Position numbers and translations under genes: made by a program. Below are positions 46,461 through 56,276 of a stretch of 64,000 bases of DNA, piece after piece. This stretch comes from Spongiivirga sp046524175 (GTDB taxonomy: Bacteria > Bacteroidota > Bacteroidia > Flavobacteriales > Flavobacteriaceae), in assembly GCF_046524175.1 (NCBI RefSeq), contig NZ_JBEFZF010000001.1:372001-436000 (forward strand), written 5' to 3'. Every line of letters starts with the position of its first letter. Within the stretch, counting starts at the first letter, position 1. The notes beneath the pieces were generated by a model. That model was not told the DNA's origin. It saw only the letters and a program-made list of their open reading frames with translations, and did no database searches.

Positions 46461-48869
46461 TTACAAATTTAAATCACTTTCACTATTTAACAACTGATCG
46501 AGCGCAACAAAATCGGGTACTAATACCTGTCTGGCCTTACTTCCCTCAAATGGACCTACTACACCAGCCGCTTCTAATTGATCAATTATACGACCTGCGC
46601 GGTTGTATCCCAATTTTAATTTTCGTTGTAACAACGAGGCGGAACCTTGCTGAGCGGTAACTATTACTTCAGCTGCTTCACGAAACAGCGCATCTCGATC
46701 TCTTATGTCTATATCAAGACTTGTGCCACTTTCTTCGCCAACATATTCCGGGAGTAAGTGCGCATCAGGATACGCCCGTTGTGCCCCTATAAAATCACAA
46801 ATACGTTCTACTTCCGGGGTGTCAACAAATGCACACTGAATACGAGTTAGGTCATTTCCTTGTGTGTAGAGCATATCACCACGACCGATAAGTTGGTCGG
46901 CACCACCACTGTCTAAAATAGTACGTGAATCTATTTTAGAGGTTACTCTAAATGCAATTCTCGCAGGGAAATTTGCTTTGATAATACCTGTAATCACATT
47001 AACAGATGGTCTTTGCGTTGCAATAATCAAATGGATACCAATTGCACGGGCTAATTGTGCTAATCTTGCAATTGGTGTTTCCACCTCTTTTCCGGCAGTC
47101 ATTATTAAATCAGCAAATTCATCCACTACTAATACGATATATGGTAAAAATTGATGCCCATCATTAGGATTTAGTTTACGTGCCTTAAACTTCTGATTGT
47201 ACTCTTTAATGTTTCTACATAAAGCCGTTTTTAGCAATTCATATCGATTATCCATCTCAATGCATAGAGAATTCAAGGTATTGATCACCTTAGTGTTATC
47301 AGTGATGATCGCCTCTTCAGAATCTGGTAACTTTGCGAGATAGTGCCGTTCGATTTTATTAAATAAAGTAAGCTCTACTTTTTTAGGATCTACTAACACA
47401 AATTTTACTTCAGCCGGATGCTTTTTGTATAAAAGAGAAGTCAATACTGCGTTCAACCCGACTGATTTTCCTTGGCCAGTTGCTCCAGCCATTAGCAGGT
47501 GAGGCATTTTTGCAAGATCGACAACCAATGTTTCATTGCTAATGGTTTTACCCAAGGCAACAGGTAATTCCATTTCTGCTCCTTGAAATTTTGGCGATGC
47601 TATCACAGATCGCATTGAAACAATAGTCGATTTCTTGTTAGGAACTTCAATTCCAATGGTCCCTTTCCCAGGAATAGGGGCAATGATCCTAATGCCTAAG
47701 GCAGATAACGATAAGGCAATATCATCTTCAAGATTCTTAATCTTAGAAATTCTAATACCCGCCTCAGGAACAATTTCATACAGTGTCACTGTAGGTCCAA
47801 TTGTTGCTTTAATTTGAGAAATCCCAATCTTGTAGTTCTTTAAGGTCTCTACAATTCTATTCTTATTTTCCTCTAATTCTTCCTGATTAATGGTAATCCC
47901 ACCACCAGCATTGTAATCTTTAAGTAACTCTAGGGTAGGGAACTTGTAATTACTAAGTTCAAGTGTAGGATCAAACTCTCCAAACTCTTTAACTAATTTG
48001 TTAGCCTGATTTTTACTTACAGTTTCTTCTTCCACTACCTTTTCAACCTCAATGGTAACTTCTGCTTCTTCCTTTTTCGTTAGATTGGCAGTTGTTGGTA
48101 TTTCAACATTTTTCTTTTCTTTCTCTTTGAATGAACCATAAACTTGAGCATCGTTGGTAGCATCGAAAACTACTTCTTTAGTGGCTTCATCTGTTTTTAT
48201 TTCTTGTGTTGATGTCTTAGATTTTGGAGTTTCTATAACCTTTTCATGTGTTTCTGACTCAAAATCATGTGTAATCTCTTTCTTTGTTTTTTGAAAGAAG
48301 CTGACAATGCTTTCGGGCGTAATTCCAAAACGAATAACCAGGTAACTTACGAATCCAAAAGTTAACAGAAGTGCTATGCCGGGTGTGCCGATATAATCTT
48401 TTAAGAAAGAATTCATCTCATAACCAAAAACACCTCCTAATAGCGGTTCAGTTTTTGCTAAAAACCCAAGCAAAACCGCTAACCAGATCATCACCATTAG
48501 TCCCCAGAACCAATTTTTATTCAATCGTTTTAATGGGATGCTTGAAAAAAGGTATAAACCTGTAGTGAATAGAAGCCCTACAAGAATAAACGAAGCTACT
48601 CCGAATCCTTTATAAATAACATAGTAGCTAATGTTAGCACCAAATTTACTCATCCAGTTTTTAGTTACAACTGTACGATCCGTAAATCGATCGATCGTGC
48701 TGTGGTCTTCTTGCCAATTAAAAAAGAAGGAGATAAAAGCAATGAATAACGCGATACTCACAAGCATGAGAAGACTTCCAAGAACTATTTTATTTTGTTT
48801 TGAAAGTTGAAAACTTACTTTTTTCTTAGAGGTGGTTGTGCTTTTTTTCGTTTTCTTTTTTACGGCCAT
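46461..48869 (-). CDS. ftsK: FtsK/SpoIIIE DNA translocase
   Basis: This 802-aa protein has four N-terminal membrane segments (about 28-190), a charged linker (about 200-300) and an ATPase with Walker A (GATGQGKSVGLNAVL) and Walker B (IVLVVDEFADLI). A C-terminal winged-helix gamma domain (ASLLQRKLKLGYNRAGRI) reads KOPS-like sequences. It pumps chromosome termini through the division septum. It is a core gene heading a run with lolA. Confidence 0.94.
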   Translation of the reverse strand: MAVKKKTKKSTTTSKKKVSFQLSKQNKIVLGSLLMLVSIALFIAFISFFFNWQEDHSTIDRFTDRTVVTKNWMSKFGANISYYVIYKGFGVASFILVGLLFTTGLYLFSSIPLKRLNKNWFWGLMVMIWLAVLLGFLAKTEPLLGGVFGYEMNSFLKDYIGTPGIALLLTFGFVSYLVIRFGITPESIVSFFQKTKKEITHDFESETHEKVIETPKSKTSTQEIKTDEATKEVVFDATNDAQVYGSFKEKEKKNVEIPTTANLTKKEEAEVTIEVEKVVEEETVSKNQANKLVKEFGEFDPTLELSNYKFPTLELLKDYNAGGGITINQEELEENKNRIVETLKNYKIGISQIKATIGPTVTLYEIVPEAGIRISKIKNLEDDIALSLSALGIRIIAPIPGKGTIGIEVPNKKSTIVSMRSVIASPKFQGAEMELPVALGKTISNETLVVDLAKMPHLLMAGATGQGKSVGLNAVLTSLLYKKHPAEVKFVLVDPKKVELTLFNKIERHYLAKLPDSEEAIITDNTKVINTLNSLCIEMDNRYELLKTALCRNIKEYNQKFKARKLNPNDGHQFLPYIVLVVDEFADLIMTAGKEVETPIARLAQLARAIGIHLIIATQRPSVNVITGIIKANFPARIAFRVTSKIDSRTILDSGGADQLIGRGDMLYTQGNDLTRIQCAFVDTPEVERICDFIGAQRAYPDAHLLPEYVGEESGTSLDIDIRDRDALFREAAEVIVTAQQGSASLLQRKLKLGYNRAGRIIDQLEAAGVVGPFEGSKARQVLVPDFVALDQLLNSESDLNL

Positions 48870-48889
48870 TTATCGGTTTTCGGATGAAA

Positions 48890-48897
48890 CAAAAATA
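48890..48897 (-). promoter_or_regulatory. -7 box of ftsK
   Basis: The minus strand reads TATTTTTG, an exact TAnnTTTG match 20 bp before the ftsK start. The -33 element is not clear. Confidence 0.45.
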
Positions 48898-48935
48898 CGA
48901 ATGTTTAACGCTTTTCCTAATAAAATAGTATGGCG

Positions 48936-49319
48936 TTATAGCACTTTAGGAAGGTAAATAAATAAACCTATGATGGCTGCAAATAAAGCACAAATGAGCA
49001 CAGCTGAAGCTGAAATATCTTTGGCAATACCAATCTTTTCATTATGATTTGGCATTACATAATCCGCCAATTTTTCAAAGGCGGTATTCATTGCTTCTGC
49101 TCCAAGAACAAGTGCAATGGCAATTATTTGAAACATCCATTCTTCATTCGAAATCTCAAAATAAAATCCGAAAGCAGTCACCATAATCGCTGCTATGCAT
49201 TGAATTTGAAAATTACGCTCGGTTTTTAGTAAAAGAAAAACGCCCTTTAGCGCATACTGCATGCCTAAAAAGCGTTTACTGTATTTTGATGGGTTGCTTT
49301 TACTCATTTGTAAGTGCAT
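48936..49319 (-). CDS. dgkA: diacylglycerol kinase (DgkA type)
   Basis: This 127-aa membrane enzyme has three hydrophobic helices and the DgkA signature GAEAMNTAFEKLADYV followed by IAKDISASAVL. It phosphorylates diacylglycerol or undecaprenol for membrane lipid recycling. It overlaps the end of tpx by 20 bp on the same strand. Confidence 0.92.
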   Translation of the reverse strand: MHLQMSKSNPSKYSKRFLGMQYALKGVFLLLKTERNFQIQCIAAIMVTAFGFYFEISNEEWMFQIIAIALVLGAEAMNTAFEKLADYVMPNHNEKIGIAKDISASAVLICALFAAIIGLFIYLPKVL

Positions 49320-49806
49320 CGAGCGCAGCCTGATAATTCGGCTCGTCTACAATCTCGGCAACTTGCTCAGTATGTGCTACATTGCCTTCACCATCAATCA
49401 CGACAATAGATCGGGCTAGTAAACCTTCTAAAGGTCCATCTATAAAAGCCTGACCATATAATCTTCCAAATTCCCGATCTCTAAAGTCTGATAAGTTGAT
49501 CACGTTTTTAATGCCTTCAGCACCACAAAAACGAGCTTGGGCAAAAGGGAGGTCACGGGAAATACACAATACCTTGGTGTTTTCCAAAGCAGCAGCTTGT
49601 TCATTAAATTTCCTTACCGATGCCGCACAAGTGTCAGTATCGATACTTGGGAAAACATTTAATATGAGATTTGAACCTTTAAAATCACCTAATGAGATCG
49701 AGGATAAGTCGTTTAAAACTAATTTGAAGTTAGGAGCTTCACTACCAACAGCGGGTAGATCTCCTGATGTATGAATTGCATTACCTTTAAGTGTAACGGT
49801 TGCCAT
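49300..49806 (-). CDS. tpx: thiol peroxidase Tpx
   Basis: This 168-aa peroxiredoxin has the peroxidatic Cys in IDTDTCAASVRKF and the resolving Cys in ARFCGAEG, the pair typical of Tpx. It reduces hydroperoxides using thioredoxin. The length is normal. It is upstream of dgkA on the same strand. Confidence 0.94.
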   Translation of the reverse strand: MATVTLKGNAIHTSGDLPAVGSEAPNFKLVLNDLSSISLGDFKGSNLILNVFPSIDTDTCAASVRKFNEQAAALENTKVLCISRDLPFAQARFCGAEGIKNVINLSDFRDREFGRLYGQAFIDGPLEGLLARSIVVIDGEGNVAHTEQVAEIVDEPNYQAALDALTNE

Positions 49807-50109
49807 AAATTTTATGATTTAATACTATTTACGATTAAAGACTTAAAAATAGAAAACTTCTCGAAGACCATTAGCGTATGTTGATAACTATTATTTTGAT
49901 TAACAAACATTAAAGATCGTTTTATATTTGTTTAACATTATTTGCAGTATTGTGAGTTTTAAGATTTCACAGAATCGAAATTAACATTAGGTAATGATTT
50001 TTACTAAACAGCTGTTTTCTAGTATTTTTTGGTTACTGTTATCTGTTTTAAGTGGTATGGTATAATATAATATGAGCATTGTGCTAAGGTCTTCACCTAA
50101 ACCTTTTAA
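49807..50109. other. divergent intergenic region (tpx / small membrane protein)
   Basis: This is 303 bp of AT-rich DNA. On the plus strand TATATTTG (49923-49930) is an exact TAnnTTTG match with TTTG 24 bp upstream, giving a leader of about 170 nt before the small gene at 50110. No tpx promoter on the minus strand is obvious. No RNA gene is recognised. Confidence 0.4.
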
Positions 50110-50340
50110 GTGGTTTTAAAAATATTTGATTGGGGCTATGAGGTTGCATTATTTCAGGTAGGTGCAATTATCGGAATTATTATAGCAATCTTCTTTATCA
50201 TAGTAGATTACTTTTATCTTAAAAAACAGAAATTAACTAATGCCAAAAGAAACATTTTCCGATTGATAATGGTATTATTAATTGCTTTTTTGGTAGGTGG
50301 TACTCACTATATTTTAGAAAATGTAATTGATGTGATTTAA
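50110..50340 (+). CDS. small two-helix membrane protein of unknown function
   Basis: This 76-aa protein has two hydrophobic segments (about 13-35 and 50-66) with a basic loop (KKQKLTNAKRN) between them. No family is recognised. The start is a GTG immediately after an in-frame stop, with no better ATG upstream, so the N-terminus is uncertain. It converges on the GltB-like gene with no spacing. Coding status rests mainly on the membrane-like composition. Confidence 0.55.
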   Translation: MVLKIFDWGYEVALFQVGAIIGIIIAIFFIIVDYFYLKKQKLTNAKRNIFRLIMVLLIAFLVGGTHYILENVIDVI

Positions 50341-51924
50341 TTAATCATTATTTGTATTCAACTTTCCATTATCAATGCTCCCAATATGTTCGCAATCTTT
50401 TAAAACCTGCATTGAATCAAAATCGACTTTTTCCTTGTGATACATATATGTATCAGCTAATGTTTGGGTAAGGTTTTTATCACCTAAACTTATATCGACA
50501 TCGTCCATATTGAACTGGGAAGGATGTTCGTAACCAGCGGCATGTGTTATATCCAAAAGTTCTTTTCTAAAGGTTCTGAAGTATTGATTTAAACGTTCAG
50601 ACTTTAGAGGGATATTGATCCCGTTTTGTAACCATTTTTTCTGGGTAGCGACTCCGGCGGGGCATTTATTTGTATGACATATTTGTGCCTGAATGCAACC
50701 AATACTCATCATCGCCTCACGGGCAACATTAATACAATCTGCTCCCATAGCAAATGCCATTGCTGCTTTAGCAGGAAAACCTAATTTACCACTTGCAATA
50801 AATACGACTTGATCACAAAGGCCATGTTTTTGAAATAGTTTATAAACATCGCTAAAACCATAAACCCATGGCAACGAAACATGATCGGCAAATGCTGGTG
50901 GGGCAGCACCAGTTCCGCCTTCACCACCATCTATGGTAATAAAATCCGGTCCTTTACCAGTGTTTTTCATGATTTTAGCTAGTTCCTCCCATTGGTCCAA
51001 TTTTCCAATGGCAGCTTTTATACCCACAGGTAGTCCTGTTTCATTCGCAATGTCCTCAACAAAATCTACCAATTCCGGTACGTTATTAAAAGCAGTATGC
51101 GTTGATGGTGATAACACATCTTTTCCAACTTCAACACCACGAATTTTTGCAATTTCAGGAGTAATCTTCTTACCTGGTAACACACCACCTTTACCAGGTT
51201 TAGCCCCTTGAGATAGTTTTACCTCTATAGCTCTAATAAATGGGTTATCATTGACTAGTGTTTTCATCTTTTCCATCGAGAAATTTCCTTGCGCATCTCT
51301 TACACCAAAATATCCGGTACCAAAATGAAAGACTACATCCGCACCATTACTGTGATAAGGGGAGAGCCCACCTTCACCAGTGTTGTGATATGCACCTGAT
51401 AGCCCACACCCCTTATTTAACGACTCAATGGCTTTTGCAGATAAGGAACCAAAACTCATCGCAGAAACATTTACAACAGATCGCGGTCGGAATGGGCGTT
51501 TTCTATTCTTAGGTAACCCCATCACTTTTGCACATGGTAAAAATGTTTTGTCATCTTTGTTAGGATGCTCTTTTTTTACCTTGTAGGGTATCATTGCATT
51601 ATTAATAAAGATGTATTGATGAGTATAGATATCTCTATCGGTTCCGAAACCCTCGTAGTTATTTTCTTGCTTGGCCGATGCATAAATCCAGCCTCTTTCA
51701 ATACGATTAAAAGGAAGCTCTTCTCGGTTATTTGCTACCAAGTATTGCCTAAGCTCAGGACCAATGCTTTCTAACATATAGCGAAAATGGCCAATCACCG
51801 GAAAGTTGTGGCTAATGGTGTGTTTTTTTTGAAAGAAAATATCGCGTATAGCCACCAAGGCGATTGCAACAATAATCCAACCCCACCAGGGAATACTACC
51901 TAAAAAATTTAGAATTTCTTGCAT
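50341..51924 (-). CDS. FMN-binding glutamate synthase family protein (GltB-like)
   Basis: This 527-aa protein has an N-terminal membrane segment (about 8-26) and the FMN-binding barrel of the glutamate synthase large subunit (VNVSAMSFGSLSAKAIESLN; ITIDGGEGGTGAAP). It has a Cys cluster (CIQAQICHTNKCPAG) for an iron-sulfur centre. It lacks the amidotransferase domain, so it is not a full glutamate synthase. This stand-alone group is common in Bacteroidota, and its reaction is not settled. Confidence 0.88.
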   Translation of the reverse strand: MQEILNFLGSIPWWGWIIVAIALVAIRDIFFQKKHTISHNFPVIGHFRYMLESIGPELRQYLVANNREELPFNRIERGWIYASAKQENNYEGFGTDRDIYTHQYIFINNAMIPYKVKKEHPNKDDKTFLPCAKVMGLPKNRKRPFRPRSVVNVSAMSFGSLSAKAIESLNKGCGLSGAYHNTGEGGLSPYHSNGADVVFHFGTGYFGVRDAQGNFSMEKMKTLVNDNPFIRAIEVKLSQGAKPGKGGVLPGKKITPEIAKIRGVEVGKDVLSPSTHTAFNNVPELVDFVEDIANETGLPVGIKAAIGKLDQWEELAKIMKNTGKGPDFITIDGGEGGTGAAPPAFADHVSLPWVYGFSDVYKLFQKHGLCDQVVFIASGKLGFPAKAAMAFAMGADCINVAREAMMSIGCIQAQICHTNKCPAGVATQKKWLQNGINIPLKSERLNQYFRTFRKELLDITHAAGYEHPSQFNMDDVDISLGDKNLTQTLADTYMYHKEKVDFDSMQVLKDCEHIGSIDNGKLNTNND

Positions 51925-51961
51925 ATCATCCGGGTTTACAGAATGAGGGGAGCATAAGTAC

Positions 51962-53242
51962 TTATTTACTATTTAAATAATCAAACGTTAAATTGGTCAA
52001 TGCCTTAACACCTAACTTCATACCAGCTTCATCGATAAAGAAATCAGGAGTGTGGTGTGATGGTGCATCTGCCGGATTCATGTCCAGTGGAGTACCTCCT
52101 AAAAAGAAATAAAATCCAGGGACTTTTTCTTGAAAAAATGAGAAATCTTCTGCCCCTGTAATAGCACTGATTAGATTTACATTTTCTTTTCCGGCCGATC
52201 GCTGTAATGTAGGTAGCATTTGAGTAACTAATGCCTCATTATTATAGGTAATCGCTGTACCTTCTGCTATATCAATTGTCGCTTCGGCTTTATATGCTTT
52301 TGCAATAGCAGGAACCATTTCTTTCATGCGGTCGTTCAATTTCTTTTGCATATTGTAATCCAAAGTTCTTATGGTACCAATAATTGTGGCGGATTCCGGA
52401 ATAATATTATTTCTAATACCTGTATTAACCATTCCTACTGAAATGACAGCAGCTTCTTTGGTAAGCTCTGTTTCCCGACTGACAATGGTCTGTAACCCCA
52501 TGATAATTTGCGCTGATGCTACTACCGGATCAATACTTTGCCATGGTCTAGAACCGTGTGCTTGTTTTCCTTTTACGTTAATCTCAAAACGCTGGGCCGC
52601 AGCCATGATCCCACCAGGCTTGTAATTAATCTGACCAATTGGTGTACCGGAACTAATATGTAAGCCGAAAATAGCATCAACATCTGGATTTTTTAAAACA
52701 CCTTCTTTTACCATTAATTTGGCCCCGCCTTCCTCACCTTTGGGAGCTCCTTCTTCAGCAGGCTGAAAAATAAATTTTACTGTACCTTTTATTTTGTCAG
52801 TGTTTTTTGCAAGTATTTCAGCAACTCCCATTAAAATTGCTACATGAGTATCGTGACCGCAGGCATGCATAACTCCTGTTTCTTTACCATTGTATGTAGC
52901 CTTGACGGTCGATTTAAACGGTAGATCAACGCGTTCATCTACCGGTAGTGCATCCATATCTGCCCGTAATGCTACTACTTTGCCTGGTTTTTTGCCCTTT
53001 AAAATACCAACAACTCCTGTATGGGCAACTCCGGTTTGCACTTTTATTCCCAATGATTCTAAATGAGCGGCTACCTTTTTGGCAGTTTCAAATTCTCGAT
53101 TAGAAAGCTCAGGGTTTTGATGAATATCACGTCGCCATTCAATAACTTTTTGTTCAATATTATCTATTTGCTTGTCGATCTTATTTTGGGAAAAAGAAAC
53201 TCCAGCAATTAGCAAGGAAAATCCCAATAAAAAATGTTTCAT
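51962..53242 (-). CDS. secreted M20 family amidohydrolase/peptidase
   Basis: This 426-aa protein has a signal peptide (about 1-18) and the M20D metal site (MHACGHDTHVAIL; Glu in QPAEEGAPKGEEGG; later HHTPDFFID). The family deacylates N-acyl amino acids or dipeptides. It is followed after 3 bp by no other gene of the pathway, but the DsrE-like gene precedes it by 3 bp, so these two are co-transcribed. Confidence 0.9.
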   Translation of the reverse strand: MKHFLLGFSLLIAGVSFSQNKIDKQIDNIEQKVIEWRRDIHQNPELSNREFETAKKVAAHLESLGIKVQTGVAHTGVVGILKGKKPGKVVALRADMDALPVDERVDLPFKSTVKATYNGKETGVMHACGHDTHVAILMGVAEILAKNTDKIKGTVKFIFQPAEEGAPKGEEGGAKLMVKEGVLKNPDVDAIFGLHISSGTPIGQINYKPGGIMAAAQRFEINVKGKQAHGSRPWQSIDPVVASAQIIMGLQTIVSRETELTKEAAVISVGMVNTGIRNNIIPESATIIGTIRTLDYNMQKKLNDRMKEMVPAIAKAYKAEATIDIAEGTAITYNNEALVTQMLPTLQRSAGKENVNLISAITGAEDFSFFQEKVPGFYFFLGGTPLDMNPADAPSHHTPDFFIDEAGMKLGVKALTNLTFDYLNSK

Positions 53243-53245
53243 TAT

Positions 53246-53776
53246 TTAAAATTTGATTAGTCTATAATTTTGATTCTGTAGCTGAATTAGGGCCGTCATA
53301 GCCGAAAGTGAAATCTGAGTTCCTGGAATTAAGTCTTCTTTAGGGAACCCCCTGGATTTAGATGATTGTCCACAAAAAATCACTTGTACTCCTTCATTTA
53401 AAAGGGATTCCAATAATTTACTATTTGGATTCTTAGTCTGGTATCGTTTTTTATATGCCTTGTCGGTAATGATATCTTTGGACGCTTTGTTGTGTACAAC
53501 CAAAGCAACTTTTAGTTGTTCTTTTGGTACACCCGCTTGAGCATGCATGTTAAGAAAACGCGCAGCGGTTTCAATTTTTTTATTGATAGCATTCAGGTCA
53601 TTCGGTGTATCCATTACGTCAAAAACTACTTTGAAGGTTGCAGCAGTATCTGTTTTATAATCTGGGTTTTCAATTTTTTTTACTGCCCCGTAGGCTTTTA
53701 TAATCGGGCCTTTCTTTTGCGCAAGTGTTGAAAGCGAAGTTAAAAGCAGGAGAAGGAACAAATTTCGGATGATCAT
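53246..53776 (-). CDS. secreted DsrE-like protein
   Basis: This 176-aa protein has a signal peptide (about 1-19, ending TLAQ) and the DsrE/F-like fold (TFKVVFDVMDTPNDLNAINKKIETAARFLN; LKVALVVHNKA; GVQVIFCGQSSKSRG). Most DsrE proteins are cytosolic sulfur carriers; this one is exported and keeps a single Cys. It is operonic with the M20 gene. Its role is unknown. Confidence 0.8.
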   Translation of the reverse strand: MIIRNLFLLLLLTSLSTLAQKKGPIIKAYGAVKKIENPDYKTDTAATFKVVFDVMDTPNDLNAINKKIETAARFLNMHAQAGVPKEQLKVALVVHNKASKDIITDKAYKKRYQTKNPNSKLLESLLNEGVQVIFCGQSSKSRGFPKEDLIPGTQISLSAMTALIQLQNQNYRLIKF

Positions 53777-53913
53777 TTACTAGTTGGTTAGACGTTAAAG
53801 ATATTTAAAAAAAGAGACATTTATTTCATTTTTCATGTTTATAACTAATGACTACAGTGCTTTCCGGTTGCTTTCATTTTATTTAAATTCACAACCTATA
53901 AAATTGCTTTTTT

Positions 53914-56226
53914 TTGGAAGAATATCTAAGTCAACTTAATGAAGCACAATTAGCTCCAACTTTACAAAAAGATGGACCGATGATTGTTATTGCTGGCGCC
54001 GGATCGGGAAAAACTAGAGTATTGACCTATCGCATAGCATATTTAATGCATCAAGGGGTCGACCCCTTTAATATCTTGGCCTTAACATTTACCAATAAAG
54101 CAGCACGCGAAATGAAAAAGCGTATTGCGCAGATTGTTGGAAATAGTGAAGCAAAAAATTTATGGATGGGGACCTTCCATTCAGTTTTTGCAAAAATCCT
54201 TCGGTTTGAGGCTGATAAACTAGGATATCCTTCCAACTTTACCATTTATGATACTCAAGATTCTCAGCGTTTAGTTTCTAGTATTATAAAGGAAATGGGA
54301 CTTGATAAGGATATCTACAAATACAAGCAAGTGTATTCAAGGATATCGTCTTATAAGAATAGTCTAATCACAGTTAAAGCTTATTTTCAAAACCCTGAAC
54401 TGCAAGAAAGTGATGCAATGGCTAAGAGGCCGAGACTTGGAGAAATTTATCAGAATTATGTAGATCGTTGTTTTAAGGCAGGGGCGATGGATTTTGATGA
54501 TCTACTTTTGAAAACAAACGAATTACTGACTCGCTTTCCAGAAGTTTTACTTAAATATCAAAATAGATTTAGGTATATCTTGGTAGATGAGTATCAGGAT
54601 ACCAATCACTCACAATACTTAATTGTTAGAGCATTGTCGGATCGTTTTCAAAATATTTGTGTAGTAGGTGACGATGCACAGAGTATTTATGCGTTTCGAG
54701 GAGCAAATATTAACAATATTCTAAATTTCCAGAAGGACTATGATGGAGTAAAAACCTATCGCCTCGAGCAGAATTACCGCTCTACGAAAAATATCGTTAA
54801 CGCAGCCAACTCGATCATTGATAAAAACAAAACCAAACTTGACAAAGTTGTTTGGACGGCGAACGATGATGGGCCAAAAATTATCGTTAACAGATTATCA
54901 ACTGATGCGGAAGAAGGTCGCTATGTAGCTTCTTCTATTTGGGATAATAAAATGAACCAACAGTTGGGTAATGGCGAGTTTGCGGTACTATATCGCACCA
55001 ATGCCCAGTCTAGATCAATTGAAGATGCGCTTCGCAAGCGCGATATTCCGTACCGTATTTATGGTGGCTTGTCCTTTTATCAGCGCAAGGAGATTAAAGA
55101 TGTATTGGCTTATTTGAGGTTAATAGTGAATCCCGCAGATGAAGAAGCACTAAAACGAGTCATTAATTACCCAGCACGTGGTATAGGGCAGACCACTGTG
55201 GAACGTTTGGTAGTTGCAGCTAATCATTACAACCGTTCGATCTTCGAGGTGATGATGCACTTGGACAAAGTTGAATTGAAAATCAACGCAGGAACAAAGC
55301 AAAAACTTCAGGATTTCGTGACCATGATACAAAGTTTTCAGGTAATGAATGCAAATGCCGATGCGTTTCAGGTAGCTGAGCATGTATCTAAGAAAACAGG
55401 GCTTATACAAGAGTTTAAAAAAGATGGTACGCCAGAAGGTATTGCCAGAATGGAAAATATCGAAGAGCTATTAAATGGTATAAAAGACTTTGTAGAAGGC
55501 CAACAAGAAATAGCTGATGCTACGGGAGTCTTGACTGAGTTTTTAGAAGATGTTGCCTTAGCGACAGACTTAGATCAAGATACCGGTGATGATGATCGCG
55601 TTGCTTTAATGACTATTCATTTAGCTAAGGGGTTAGAATTTCCGTATGTCTATATCGTAGGTATGGAAGAAGACCTTTTTCCTTCGGCAATGAGTATGAA
55701 TACCCGAAGTGAATTAGAAGAGGAGCGCAGGTTGTTCTACGTGGCATTGACAAGAGCAGAAAAGCAAGCCTATTTAACCTATACTTTATCGCGCTATCGT
55801 TGGGGAAAATTGATTGATGCTGAACCAAGTCGTTTTATTGAAGAAATAGATGATCAGTATCTTGAATATATGATTAAGTTAGACGATAGAAGGTATCAAC
55901 CAATGATTGATGCTGATATTTTTGGGGAAGTTGACAAAAGTAAACTGCGGCTTAAAAAACCAATTGCTGGGAGAGCCCCAAAAGGGCCTACTGAAGAGCA
56001 GCTGCGAAAATTAAGAAAACTTAAACCAGTTTCTGATGGTGCCCCTACAGGAAACTTATTTGATAGCGACTTAGTTCCCGGTACCAAGGTAAATCATACC
56101 CGTTTTGGTCGGGGAGAGGTTATCAAATTAGAAGGTGCCGGTCAAGATAAAAAAGCTGAGATTCAATTCGAAAGTGGCGGGATTAAGAAGTTGTTGCTTC
56201 GTTTTGCAAAGTTAGAAGTTTTGTAA
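53914..56226 (+). CDS. UvrD/PcrA-type DNA helicase
   Basis: This 770-aa SF1A helicase has Walker A (GAGSGKTRVLTYR), motif II (LVDEYQDTNHSQY), motif III (GDDAQSIYAFRGA), QNYRS, TIHLAKGLEFPYVY and VALTRAEKQAYL. A C-terminal Tudor-like end (VPGTKVNHTRFGRGEV) is typical of PcrA/UvrD. It works in nucleotide excision and mismatch repair. The start used is TTG (EEYLSQLNEAQLAP), as no ATG lies in frame nearby. Confidence 0.92.
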   Translation: MEEYLSQLNEAQLAPTLQKDGPMIVIAGAGSGKTRVLTYRIAYLMHQGVDPFNILALTFTNKAAREMKKRIAQIVGNSEAKNLWMGTFHSVFAKILRFEADKLGYPSNFTIYDTQDSQRLVSSIIKEMGLDKDIYKYKQVYSRISSYKNSLITVKAYFQNPELQESDAMAKRPRLGEIYQNYVDRCFKAGAMDFDDLLLKTNELLTRFPEVLLKYQNRFRYILVDEYQDTNHSQYLIVRALSDRFQNICVVGDDAQSIYAFRGANINNILNFQKDYDGVKTYRLEQNYRSTKNIVNAANSIIDKNKTKLDKVVWTANDDGPKIIVNRLSTDAEEGRYVASSIWDNKMNQQLGNGEFAVLYRTNAQSRSIEDALRKRDIPYRIYGGLSFYQRKEIKDVLAYLRLIVNPADEEALKRVINYPARGIGQTTVERLVVAANHYNRSIFEVMMHLDKVELKINAGTKQKLQDFVTMIQSFQVMNANADAFQVAEHVSKKTGLIQEFKKDGTPEGIARMENIEELLNGIKDFVEGQQEIADATGVLTEFLEDVALATDLDQDTGDDDRVALMTIHLAKGLEFPYVYIVGMEEDLFPSAMSMNTRSELEEERRLFYVALTRAEKQAYLTYTLSRYRWGKLIDAEPSRFIEEIDDQYLEYMIKLDDRRYQPMIDADIFGEVDKSKLRLKKPIAGRAPKGPTEEQLRKLRKLKPVSDGAPTGNLFDSDLVPGTKVNHTRFGRGEVIKLEGAGQDKKAEIQFESGGIKKLLLRFAKLEVL

Positions 56227-56234
56227 TTTTTTTT

Positions 56235-56276
56235 GCCAACTGCCAACTGCCAACTGCCAACTGCCAACTGCCAACT
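56235..56276. repeat. six tandem copies of GCCAACT
   Basis: Six perfect 7-bp units lie directly after the helicase stop. The last unit runs into the stop codon of the convergent gene at 56275. The repeat is too short and unspaced to be a CRISPR array. It may vary in copy number between strains. Confidence 0.95.

Noticed and set aside
56235..56276. Possible CRISPR array
   Set aside because: Seven-base units without spacers are a simple tandem repeat; no cas genes are nearby.
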